From: Pseudomonadota bacterium
GTDB taxonomy: Bacteria > Myxococcota > Myxococcia > Myxococcales > Myxococcaceae
Assembly: GCA_023424585.1 (NCBI GenBank)
Contig: JAFADT010001001.1
Coordinates: 1 to 7,019 of the forward strand
Direction of reading: 5' to 3'
DNA: 7,019 nucleotides
How positions within the stretch are numbered: the first letter of the stretch is position 1; each line of letters begins with the position of its first letter. Under the pieces are notes generated by a model. The model had not been told where the DNA came from, ran no database searches, and saw only the letters and a list, made by a program, of their open reading frames with translations. The translations under genes were made by a program, and so were the position numbers. Shown one piece after another: positions 1-5,886 of this stretch.

Positions 1-749
1 CCCGTGACGCACTTGCGCCGCCCCTCCCGCTCGCTGTCCGGGAGGATGCCCCGCTCCAGCATCGACACGAACGCGTGGTCCCCCACGACGACGTGGTCCA
101 GGAGCTTCACGCCCAGCAGCCCCGCCATCCGCGCCAAGTGCTCCGTGAGCCCCACGTCCTGGACGCTGGGCTCCGGGTCCCCGGAAGGATGGTTGTGCGC
201 GAGCACGATGGCCGTGGCCCTCGCCGCGAGCACCGCGGCGAACACCTCCCGAGGGTCCACCGGACACGCGCTCAGGGTCCCTTCCGCCACCCGGGCGTCG
301 CGCACCAGCACGTTGCGCGGGTTGAAGCACAGCACGTGGAACACCTCGCGCCGGAGCGCGCTCAACGTGGGCGCCAGGTACGCGTGCACCTCCTTCGGCG
401 TGCGCAGCCGGGGCCGCTTCTCCGGGGAGCGCTGCGCCCGCCTTCCCAGCTCCAGCGCCGCCAGCAGCCGGGACGTGCGGGAGGGCCCCACGCCCCGCCG
501 CGCGCACAGGACGCGCGGATCCTCCTGCACCAGCGCCTTGAGGCCGTCCCTCGACACGCCGTCCGCCGCGTCCCCCAACCCCTCCGTCCACAGGAGGCCC
601 AGCAGCTCCAGGTCGGTGAGGGCCTCCGCGCCCAGCCGGAAGAGGCGCTCGCGCGCATCCCCCAGGCCCGCGCCGCGCGCCCTCACCGACCTGCCACCCG
701 TGGCTTCCCCTTCGCCCGGCTCCGCCCACGCCTCTCCACCTCGTTCCAT
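1..749 (-). CDS. radC: RadC family protein (JAB/MPN-type metalloprotein), 3' end cut by window edge
   Basis: RadC proteins combine an N-terminal helix-hairpin-helix-like region with a C-terminal JAMM/MPN domain that carries a zinc-binding motif. Their cellular role is unsettled; the old DNA-repair assignment of E. coli RadC has been questioned. Here 249 residues are visible. The N-terminal domain has GAEALTDLELLGLL near residues 40-53 and a GVGPSR...LAALELGRR stretch near 87-104. The JAMM motif HNHPSGDPEPSVQD lies at 185-198, with H185, H187, S195 and D198 in the H-x-H-x7-S-x2-D pattern. It is followed by LLDHVVVGDHAFVSM. The ATG is chosen because GGAGG stands four bases upstream of it. The first ~25 residues are Gly/Glu/Arg-rich and look non-conserved. 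The frame is open through the left edge, so the last residues are missing. The neighbouring gene upstream on the same strand is 178 bases away, so radC probably has its own promoter. Family identity is secure; function is not. Confidence 0.93.
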   Translation of the reverse strand, partial: MERGGEAWAEPGEGEATGGRSVRARGAGLGDARERLFRLGAEALTDLELLGLLWTEGLGDAADGVSRDGLKALVQEDPRVLCARRGVGPSRTSRLLAALELGRRAQRSPEKRPRLRTPKEVHAYLAPTLSALRREVFHVLCFNPRNVLVRDARVAEGTLSACPVDPREVFAAVLAARATAIVLAHNHPSGDPEPSVQDVGLTEHLARMAGLLGVKLLDHVVVGDHAFVSMLERGILPDSEREGRRKCVT

Positions 750-927
750 CCCGCCTCCGTCCACGCGACGGCGGGCTTGAGCAAGGCATGTGCCCTTCAG
801 GGCGCACTCCTGGACGCGCGTGTCGGGCCGTCCAGCGGCGCGAGAAGAGGCCCCGTGGCGGGACGGACAGCGGTGCTCCACTCGCACTCCTGGCGTGCGA
901 GGAGCCAAGAAGCATGGAGGCCGCCCG
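750..927. other. Non-coding gap between the cyclic-nucleotide-binding gene and radC
   Basis: This 178-base stretch has no coding frame I would support. Read on the minus strand it starts at the stop of the cyclic-nucleotide-binding gene and ends at the radC Shine-Dalgarno (GGAGG). It holds an 11-base direct repeat (CGCACTCCTGG on the plus strand) at 803-813 and 883-893, exactly 80 bases apart. It also holds a 10-bp bulged stem at 875-905 and a small GCCC-TTCA-GGGC hairpin at 792-803. A further 6-bp stem with a 3-base loop (924-938) overlaps the upstream gene's TAG stop. No clear -35/-10 pair for radC is visible, as is usual in such GC-rich DNA. Confidence 0.5.
875..905 (-). terminator. Possible stem-loop terminator after the cyclic-nucleotide-binding gene
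   Basis: On the minus strand GCTC-CTCGCA pairs with TGCGAG-GAGC around a 9-base loop, giving 10 base pairs with a two-base bulge. It lies about 20-50 bases past the stop of the upstream gene and before radC. No U-run follows, so it would be a weak or factor-assisted terminator at best. It could equally be a regulatory structure, because it contains one copy of the 11-base repeat. Confidence 0.25.
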
Positions 928-1386
928 CTAGAAGCGGGAGATGGCGAAGAAGGCCTTGATCTTGTCGTTCGTCTCGCGAAGCCGCTCGCTCAGCGTGCGG
1001 ACGAACGTCCACAGGAGGACGTAGGCCAGGTCCTTGTCCGTGAACATCAGCTGGTCCAGCTTCGCGCGCTCGATGACCCACACCGTGCAGTCGCTGTGGG
1101 CGATGGCGTCCGCCGAGCGGGGAGAATCCTCGATGACCGCCATCTCTCCGAAATACTGGCCGGGTTCGAGGATGGCGAGCGCCTCCTCCCCGATGCCCGG
1201 CACGGATTTGGAAATGCGCACCTTGCCATTGGTCAGGATGAACATCTCCTGGCCGGTGTCGCCTTCGCGGAATAGGAAGTCCCCGGCCGCGTGGCTCCGG
1301 GAGTGGGCGATTCGAGCGACCTTGGCGAGCTGGCCCTGGGTCAATCCCTCGAAGAGCGCAACCTTCTTGAGGACAGCGGCATCCAT
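928..1386 (-). CDS. Stand-alone cyclic nucleotide-binding domain protein
   Basis: A 152-residue cytoplasmic protein made almost entirely of one CRP/PKA-type cyclic nucleotide-binding fold. Residues 1-30 (MDAAVLKKVALFEGLTQGQL) form the typical entry helix. The beta-roll follows (GDFLFREGDTGQEMFILTNG, about 35-54). The phosphate-binding cassette is FGEMAVIEDSPRSA at 79-92, where E81 and R90 match the Glu and Arg that hold the ribose and phosphate of cAMP in CRP. This suggests real ligand binding. A helical tail (about 118-152) stands where CRP has its dimer helix, but there is no helix-turn-helix or other output domain. It therefore cannot be a CRP-like DNA-binding regulator by itself and may act through a partner. 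The ATG at 1386 gives the normal family N-terminus; no clear Shine-Dalgarno precedes it. It is divergent from trxB across 81 bases. Ligand and partner are unknown. Confidence 0.9.
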   Translation of the reverse strand: MDAAVLKKVALFEGLTQGQLAKVARIAHSRSHAAGDFLFREGDTGQEMFILTNGKVRISKSVPGIGEEALAILEPGQYFGEMAVIEDSPRSADAIAHSDCTVWVIERAKLDQLMFTDKDLAYVLLWTFVRTLSERLRETNDKIKAFFAISRF

Positions 1387-1406
1387 GGGGTCCAGGTTCG
1401 TATCAT

Positions 1407-1440
1407 GGCCAGGAAGGCGGTGTCTGGTACCGTCCTGGCC
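1407..1440. promoter_or_regulatory. Dyad / stem-loop in the divergent region upstream of trxB
   Basis: GGCCAGGA (1407-1414) and TCCTGGCC (1433-1440) are perfect 8-base inverted repeats. Inside them CGGT (1418-1421) pairs with ACCG (1429-1432) around a seven-base loop. In RNA this makes a 12-bp stem with one 3-base bulge. The only -10-like hexamer I see (TATCAT, 1401-1406, plus strand) abuts the left arm, but no matching -35 is visible. The dyad sits between the two divergent starts, 20 bases from one ATG and 27 bases from the trxB GTG. It may be an operator for a dimeric repressor or a leader hairpin of trxB. The structure is directly visible; the role is inferred. Confidence 0.45.
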
Positions 1441-1457
1441 CGCAAACGTATGAGCGC

Positions 1458-1463
1458 AGGAGG
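1458..1463 (+). promoter_or_regulatory. Shine-Dalgarno deciding the trxB start
   Basis: AGGAGG stands four bases before the GTG at 1468. The alternative ATG at 1450 has no purine-rich sequence before it and would place this AGGAGG inside the coding region. The GTG start also gives a protein of 321 residues that begins five residues before the conserved beta strand. Confidence 0.6.
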
Positions 1464-1467
1464 CGCC

Positions 1468-2433
1468 GTGTCGCAGGACAAGATCCAGAAGGTCACCATC
1501 ATTGGCTCGGGCCCGGCGGGTTACACCGCCGCCATCTACGCCGCGCGCGCCAACCTGGAGCCCGTGGTGTTCGCCGGCGGCCCCACCCTGGAGCACCCGC
1601 AGCGCGTCCCGGGCGGCCAGCTCATGGTCACCACGGACGTGGAGAACTACCCCGGCTTCCCGGAGGCCATCACCGGCCCGGAGCTGATGGAGCGGTTCCA
1701 GAAGCAGGCGGAGCGCTTCGGCACCGTCATCCACATGGAGAACATCACCAAGGTGGACTTCTCCAAGCGGCCCTTCCTGCTGGAGAGCGAGAGCGGCATG
1801 CAGGTGCGCTCGGAGACGGTCATCATCTCCACGGGCGCCACGGCCAAGTGGCTGAACGTCAAGGGCGAGGACACCTACAAGAACCGCGGCGTGTCCGCGT
1901 GCGCCACCTGTGACGGCGCCTTCTTCAAGAAGCAGGACGTGCTGGTGGTGGGCGGCGGTGACACGGCCATGGAGGAGGCCACGTACCTGGCGAAGATCGT
2001 CAACCACGTCACGCTCATCCACCGCCGCGACACGCTGCGCGCGTCCAAGGTGATGCAGGAGCGCGCGCGCAACAACCCGAAGATCTCCTTCATGTGGGAC
2101 TCCGCGGTGGAGGAGGTGGTGGGGGACGGCAAGGGGATGACGGGCGCTGTCGTGCGCAACCTCAAGACGGGCGACAGCCAACTGGTCAACGCGCACGGCC
2201 TGTTCGTGGCCATCGGCCACACGCCGAACACGGAGCTGTTCCAGGGCATCCTGGAGACGCACCAGGGCGGCTACCTGAAGACGATTCCGGGCAGCACGCG
2301 CACCAACATCGAGGGCGTCTTCGCCTGCGGCGACGTGCAGGACAGCTACTACCGCCAGGCCATCACCGCGGCGGGCACCGGCTGCATGGCCGCCATCGAC
2401 GCGGAGCGCTGGCTCATCGAGCACGGCGAGTAG
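1468..2433 (+). CDS. trxB: Thioredoxin reductase (NADPH), low-molecular-weight flavoprotein
   Basis: Reduces oxidised thioredoxin with NADPH through FAD and a redox disulfide, in the cytoplasm as a homodimer. From the GTG start the protein has 321 residues, the usual bacterial length. The FAD Rossmann motif GSGPAG is at 13-18. The active-site CATC has cysteines at 145 and 148 and is followed by DGAFF. The NADPH-domain GGGDTA is at 162-167. HRRDTLRA begins at 185, where the two arginines read the 2'-phosphate, so NADPH is preferred over NADH. The second FAD motif GVFACGDV lies at 283-290, followed by the QAITAAGTG stretch. All catalytic elements are intact. An in-frame ATG at 1450 would add six residues, but the AGGAGG favours GTG. 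It is the first gene of a likely trxB-PLP enzyme-moaC operon and is divergent from the cyclic-nucleotide-binding gene. Identity is very secure. Confidence 0.97.
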   Translation: MSQDKIQKVTIIGSGPAGYTAAIYAARANLEPVVFAGGPTLEHPQRVPGGQLMVTTDVENYPGFPEAITGPELMERFQKQAERFGTVIHMENITKVDFSKRPFLLESESGMQVRSETVIISTGATAKWLNVKGEDTYKNRGVSACATCDGAFFKKQDVLVVGGGDTAMEEATYLAKIVNHVTLIHRRDTLRASKVMQERARNNPKISFMWDSAVEEVVGDGKGMTGAVVRNLKTGDSQLVNAHGLFVAIGHTPNTELFQGILETHQGGYLKTIPGSTRTNIEGVFACGDVQDSYYRQAITAAGTGCMAAIDAERWLIEHGE

Positions 2434-2475
2434 CCCGCCCTCCCTTTTTCCGTCCTCGAGCGAGACGACACGCGC

Positions 2476-3663
2476 ATGAGCACGAAGCAGAAGACGGTGG
2501 CGGTGCACGCGGGCTCCCGGCTCACCGGGAGCAAGGCCGTGCCCGTCATGCCGCCCATCTTCCCGGCGGCGGTGAACTGGTTCGACAGCAGCGACGACCT
2601 GTCCGACGCGCTGGACGGAAAGGACTACGCCTACGCCCGCATCAGCGCGCCCAACGCCGCGCTGCTGGAGGAGGCCGTGGCGGCGCTGGAGGGCGCGGAG
2701 GCTTGCGTTGCCTACGCCAGCGGCATGGCCGCGCTGCGCTCGCTGTTCGACGCGCAGCCGTGGAAGGCCGGGGACGTGCTGGTGATGCCCACGGACGGCT
2801 ACGGCGTCACCCGGGCGCTCTACCGGAACCTGTGCGCCCGCTGGGGCGTGGAGTTGAGGCCCCTGGACGTGACGTCCCCGGACGCGCCCGCGCGCATCCG
2901 GGAGTGGCGCCCGCGCCTGGTGCTGGCGGAGAGCCTCTCCAACCCGCTGCTGCGCGTGCCGGACATCCGCGCGCTCGCGCGGGCCTGTCAGGACGCGGGC
3001 GCGGTGCTCGCGGTGGACGCGACGTTCCCGTCCCCCTTCGGCCAGCGCGCGCTGGCGCTGGGCGCGGACTACGCGGTGCAGTCCACCAGCAAGTGGCTCA
3101 ACGGCCACAGCGACGCGCTGGGCGGCACGGTGAGCGGCGCCAGGGCGCGCATCGACCCCTTGAGGGCCGCGCGCGTGCTGTCCGGCGACGTGCTGGGCCC
3201 CTTCGAGGCGTGGCTCACGCTGCGCGGCCTGCGCACGCTGCCCGTCCGCATGAAGGCCCACAACGAGCACGCCGCCCACGTGGCGAAGCGGCTGTCGGAC
3301 TCGCCGCTGCTGGAGCGGGTCATCTACCCGGGCCTCGCGTCCCATCCGGACCACGCCGTGGCGGCGCGGGTGCTGGAGGGCGGCTTCGGGCCCATGGTGG
3401 CGTTCGAGATCAAGGGCGCGGGGCAGAGGGAAGGGGACCGGTTCCTGGAGGCCCTGCGGGTGGCGAAGCCCGGGCCGTCGCTGGGAGACGTGGGCACGCT
3501 GGTGATGCACGCGGCCAGCGCGAGCGCCCGCCGGATGACGCCCGAGGAGCGCGCCCAGGCGGGCATCCGCGACAGCCTCATCCGCGTGTCCGTGGGGCTG
3601 GAGGATCCGGACGACGTGGCGGATGACCTGCTCGCCGCGGTGGCGAAGGGGGCCGGCCGGTGA
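2476..3663 (+). CDS. Cys/Met metabolism PLP-dependent enzyme (cystathionine gamma-synthase/lyase family)
   Basis: A 395-residue fold-type I PLP enzyme of the trans-sulfuration family (cystathionine synthases and lyases, methionine gamma-lyase, O-acylhomoserine sulfhydrylases), normally a cytoplasmic tetramer. Visible landmarks are YAYAR at 51-55 (Y53 and R55 usually contact the phosphate of the neighbouring subunit) and ASGMAA at 81-86. Y109 in DGYG stacks on the PLP ring. D181 in VDATF binds the pyridine nitrogen, and K206 in [11 protein letters not shown] forms the Schiff base. IRVSVGLED at 369-377 contains R370, which binds the substrate carboxylate. Deviations from the common family text include VDATF for VDNTF and SAPN for NPT after the YxR motif. 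The exact reaction therefore cannot be assigned. It follows trxB by 42 bases with only a weak ribosome-binding site, and its stop overlaps the moaC start. A sulfur amino-acid enzyme next to thioredoxin reductase fits a thiol-metabolism theme, but that link is inference. Confidence 0.9.
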   Translation: MSTKQKTVAVHAGSRLTGSKAVPVMPPIFPAAVNWFDSSDDLSDALDGKDYAYARISAPNAALLEEAVAALEGAEACVAYASGMAALRSLFDAQPWKAGDVLVMPTDGYGVTRALYRNLCARWGVELRPLDVTSPDAPARIREWRPRLVLAESLSNPLLRVPDIRALARACQDAGAVLAVDATFPSPFGQRALALGADYAVQSTSKWLNGHSDALGGTVSGARARIDPLRAARVLSGDVLGPFEAWLTLRGLRTLPVRMKAHNEHAAHVAKRLSDSPLLERVIYPGLASHPDHAVAARVLEGGFGPMVAFEIKGAGQREGDRFLEALRVAKPGPSLGDVGTLVMHAASASARRMTPEERAQAGIRDSLIRVSVGLEDPDDVADDLLAAVAKGAGR

Positions 3664-4100
3664 AGATGGTGGACGTCGGCGACAAGCCGAAGACGGACCG
3701 CGTGGCGGTGGCCACCGCGCGCCTGCGCATGCTGCCGGAGACCCGCGAGCGCATCCTCGCGGGGAAGGTGGAGAAGGGGGACGTGCTCGCGGCGGCGCGG
3801 CTCGCCGGCATCATGGCGGCCAAGCGCACCCCGGACTTCGTGCCCCTGTGCCACCCCATCGCGCTCGCGGGCGTGGACGTGACGCTCACGCCCGTGGACG
3901 AGGGGCTGGAGATCCGCGCGCGCGTGAAGACGGTGGACCGCACGGGCGTGGAGATGGAGGCGCTCACGGCCGCGTGCGCGGCGGCGCTCACCATCTATGA
4001 CATGTGCAAGGGCGCGGACCGGGGCATGGTCATCGAGGCGGTGCAGCTGGACCACAAGTCCGGCGGCCGCTCCGGCACCTGGGACCGCGACCCGGCCTAG
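3660..4100 (+). CDS. moaC: Cyclic pyranopterin monophosphate synthase
   Basis: MoaC converts the MoaA product (3',8-cyclo-7,8-dihydro-GTP) to cyclic pyranopterin monophosphate, an early step of molybdenum cofactor synthesis, as a cytoplasmic hexamer. The 146-residue product contains MVDVGDKP at 3-10, [13 protein letters not shown] at 39-51, LCHP with H65, GVEMEA with E98, and IYDMCKG with D114 and K117. K39, H65, E98, D114 and K117 align with E. coli K51, H77, E112, D128 and K131, so the active site is complete. The usual N-terminal LTH-containing segment of about ten residues is absent, and the protein begins directly at the MVDV strand. The GTG start shares four bases (GTGA) with the stop of the PLP gene, which points to translational coupling; an ATG two codons later is possible. 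No moaA or moaE is visible nearby. It ends tail-to-tail with the Nudix gene, whose stop codon overlaps its own. Confidence 0.95.
   Translation: MKMVDVGDKPKTDRVAVATARLRMLPETRERILAGKVEKGDVLAAARLAGIMAAKRTPDFVPLCHPIALAGVDVTLTPVDEGLEIRARVKTVDRTGVEMEALTAACAAALTIYDMCKGADRGMVIEAVQLDHKSGGRSGTWDRDPA
4097..4100. other. CTAG shared by the stop codons of two convergent genes
   Basis: TAG at 4098-4100 ends moaC on the plus strand, and TAG read from 4099 to 4097 ends the Nudix gene on the minus strand. Both lie in one CTAG palindrome, so there is no intergenic space and no room for a conventional terminator between the genes. Confidence 0.9.
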
Positions 4101-4666
4101 CGCTTCGCCTCCGCGCGCAGCCGCTCCAGGAAGAAGGCCGTCACCACCAGCGAGTGCGTGATGTGGCCTTCCAGGATGAGCCGGGGCAGGTCCGCGCGCG
4201 GGTGCAGCTCCACGGCGATGTCCTCGCCGTCGTCCGGGTCGCCGTCGCTCACGCGCTCGCAGTCCAGCGCCAGGTACGTGTGGCAGCGGTTGGACTGGAA
4301 GGCCGGGTTGGGGTGCACGACGCCCAGCGGCTCCAGCCTCGCGGCGCGGTAGCCCGTCTCCTCCTCCAGCTCGCGCGCGGCGGCCGTGGCCGGGTCCTCG
4401 CCCGGATCGATGACGCCGCCCGGCACCTCCAGCGTCGCCGCGTCGATGCCGAAGCGGAACTGGCGCACCATCACCAGCGCGTCCTGCTTCGTCACCGCGA
4501 TGACGTTCACCCAGTCCGCGCAGTCCATGTGCACGCGCGGGTGCTCGCGGTGCGTGCGCGGGTCCGCGACCCTGTCCTCGCGGATCCGCACCACCGTGAA
4601 GTCGTGCACCAGCCCCCGGCGCAGGCGCGGCCAGGGCTTCAGCTTCGTCTCGGGCGCGGACGTCAT
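4097..4666 (-). CDS. Nudix hydrolase, ADP-ribose pyrophosphatase type
   Basis: A 189-residue cytoplasmic Nudix protein. The Nudix box is complete, starting at G84 and running through E90, R98, E99, L100, E102, E103 and G105 to Y106 ([11 protein letters not shown] then [10 protein letters not shown]), so metal binding and catalysis should be intact. P121 in HPNPAF lies 15 residues after the box, which is the spacing reported as a marker of ADP-ribose pyrophosphatases. Those enzymes split ADP-ribose into AMP and ribose 5-phosphate. Substrate remains a prediction; other NDP-sugars are possible. The ATG at 4666 has a GAGGGGG Shine-Dalgarno eight bases upstream. It lies 17 bases after the SirB1-like gene and is the last gene of the leftward cluster. 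Its TAG stop overlaps the TAG of convergent moaC within a CTAG. Confidence 0.92.
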   Translation of the reverse strand: MTSAPETKLKPWPRLRRGLVHDFTVVRIREDRVADPRTHREHPRVHMDCADWVNVIAVTKQDALVMVRQFRFGIDAATLEVPGGVIDPGEDPATAAARELEEETGYRAARLEPLGVVHPNPAFQSNRCHTYLALDCERVSDGDPDDGEDIAVELHPRADLPRLILEGHITHSLVVTAFFLERLRAEAKR

Positions 4667-4683
4667 GCGGCAGACCCCCTCCC

Positions 4684-5571
4684 TCAGTTGAGCAGCTCCG
4701 CCCGCTCCCGCAGCTCCCGCGCGGACAGCTCCAGGCGCTCGCGGTCCGGCGCGTCCGGGGACAGCTCCAGGCAGCGCTCCACGTCCTTCAGCGCGGCGCG
4801 GAAGGCGCCCATCGTCGTGAGCAGCGACGCGCGGGTGCGCAGCTCCCCCGGGTGGTCCGGGGCCAGCAGGAGCAACAGGTCCACCACCGCCAGCCCGCGC
4901 TGGCTGTCGTCGCGCCCCAGGTACACGCGGCGCAGGTTGGACAGCATGCGGTACGCGATGAGCTCCACCGGCGCGGGCGCGAGCATGGAGCGGTCGAACT
5001 TGAGCTGCGGCGCCACGCGCTTGAGCAGCTCCTCGCAGCCGTGCTCGGTGAGGATGTCGCCGTGGTGGAAGGGGTCCATCACCAGCTTGTGGTCGCCCGC
5101 GTCGCACGCCACCAGGAAGTGGCCGGGGAAGGGGACGCCGTACAGCGCGATGCCCGCGCGGCGCGCCACCTCCAGGTACAGCACGGACAGGGTGATGGGC
5201 AGCCCCACCTTCCGCTCCAGCACCTGGTCCAGGAAGCTGTTGTCCGGGGAGTGGTAGTCGTCCTCGTTGCCCCGGAAGCCCTCGATGTCCGCCAGCACGT
5301 GGCGAAGCGCGCGCAGGGGCGCCAGGGCCTCGCCCTTCTCGCGCAGCCGGTCCGCCTCCACCTGCACCCGCGCGGCGAGCGCGTCCAGCGTCCTCAGGCA
5401 CGCCGGAGCATCCAGGTCCTCACGGCCCAGCGTCGCGATGGCCAGGGCCGCCAGGTCCAGCCGCGGAGGCTCCGCGGCCAGGGAAGACACCAGCCGCTCA
5501 CGCGCCAGCGGCGGGCCGAATCCAGAGGGAAAGCTCACGGTGCGCACCAGTAACCCACGGAGGCTCCTCAC
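4684..5571 (-). CDS. SirB1-family transglutaminase-like protein with TPR-like C-terminus
   Basis: The central part matches the SirB1/UPF0162 family: GNEDDYHSPDNSFLDQVLER at 101-120, then VGLPITLSVLYLEVARRAGI (122-141) and VPFPGHFLV (146-154). H151 and D166 (VMDPF) match the His and Asp of a transglutaminase/papain triad. No cysteine occurs in the 122-135 stretch where the nucleophile would sit (T127 is the nearest candidate), so it is probably not a classical thiol enzyme. That feature is shared with other SirB1 proteins. Residues about 206-275 form two TPR-like helical pairs, suggesting protein binding. The start is uncertain: GTGs at 5571, 5547 and 5538 all lack a good Shine-Dalgarno. The shortest form, beginning at VSFPSGFGPPLAR, would give 284 residues instead of 295. 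It sits 17 bases before the Nudix gene and 22 bases after the small helical gene. The biochemical role of the family is not established. Confidence 0.88.
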   Translation of the reverse strand: MRSLRGLLVRTVSFPSGFGPPLARERLVSSLAAEPPRLDLAALAIATLGREDLDAPACLRTLDALAARVQVEADRLREKGEALAPLRALRHVLADIEGFRGNEDDYHSPDNSFLDQVLERKVGLPITLSVLYLEVARRAGIALYGVPFPGHFLVACDAGDHKLVMDPFHHGDILTEHGCEELLKRVAPQLKFDRSMLAPAPVELIAYRMLSNLRRVYLGRDDSQRGLAVVDLLLLLAPDHPGELRTRASLLTTMGAFRAALKDVERCLELSPDAPDRERLELSARELRERAELLN

Positions 5572-5593
5572 GGCAAAGGCAGGCAGCCGAGCG

Positions 5594-5869
5594 TCAGGTC
5601 CCCGGCGGCGCTGCCGGCAGCCGCCCCTTGATTTCCGCCCGGAGGGCCATCTGCGCGGAGATCAGCCCCGCCAGGATGCCGTCCTCGAACTCGAAGGTCG
5701 GGTGCTCCTTCAGCTCCGGGAAGTCGTGCGGGTTGCGCAGCTCCTCCGGCCCGATGTTGGGCACCGCCTCGCGCGCCAGCCGCAGCACCTTCGCCTGCTG
5801 CTGGGCGATCATCCGCTCGTAGAGGGGGGTGGCCAGGGCCAGGAACTCGTTCGCCGTCTCTTCCGTCAT
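5594..5869 (-). CDS. Small uncharacterised helical protein
   Basis: A 91-residue product that I do not recognise. It has no signal peptide, membrane segment, cysteine or known motif. It begins MTEETANEFLALATPLYERM and continues with a Gln/Lys/Arg helix (about 21-35). A turn-rich acidic middle follows (about 36-60, with PEELRNPHDFPEL). A second predicted helix (about 61-82) precedes a Pro/Ala tail. The ATG at 5869 is preceded by GAGG at a spacing of ten bases. The spacer is a short CA tract. It starts 17 bases after the stop of the peptidase-like gene and ends 22 bases before the SirB1-like gene, so it is very probably co-transcribed with them. Codon use is as GC-rich as in its neighbours, supporting a real gene. 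Function is unknown. Confidence 0.75.
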   Translation of the reverse strand: MTEETANEFLALATPLYERMIAQQQAKVLRLAREAVPNIGPEELRNPHDFPELKEHPTFEFEDGILAGLISAQMALRAEIKGRLPAAPPGT

Positions 5870-5886
5870 GGTGTGTGTGCCTCGCC

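Noticed and set aside
924..938. A CCCGCT/AGCGGG hairpin at the end of the cyclic-nucleotide-binding gene as a terminator.
   Set aside because: It overlaps the stop codon, has a 3-base loop and is not followed by a T-rich run on the minus strand.
4..959. Two plus-strand open frames covering 4-780 and 75-959.
   Set aside because: Both are antisense to radC, which shows the full JAMM motif on the minus strand. Their translations are Ser/Arg/Pro-rich with no recognisable domain.
2425..2449. A GGCG/CGCC 4-bp stem followed by TTTTT just after the trxB stop, resembling an intrinsic terminator.
   Set aside because: The stem is only four base pairs and lies five bases before the T-run. The PLP gene begins 42 bases after trxB, so read-through as an operon is more likely.
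1387..3510. A very long minus-strand open frame that continues the cyclic-nucleotide-binding gene upstream across trxB and the PLP gene, giving a fused protein of about 860 residues.
   Set aside because: The added part is Arg/His/Ala/Gly-rich low-complexity text lying antisense to two well-conserved genes. Long antisense frames are expected at this GC content.
2094..3626. A plus-strand 510-codon open frame overlapping the end of trxB and nearly all of the PLP gene.
   Set aside because: It is a frame-shifted shadow rich in Arg/Gly/Ala/Pro without motifs. The overlapping frames contain intact catalytic residues of known families.
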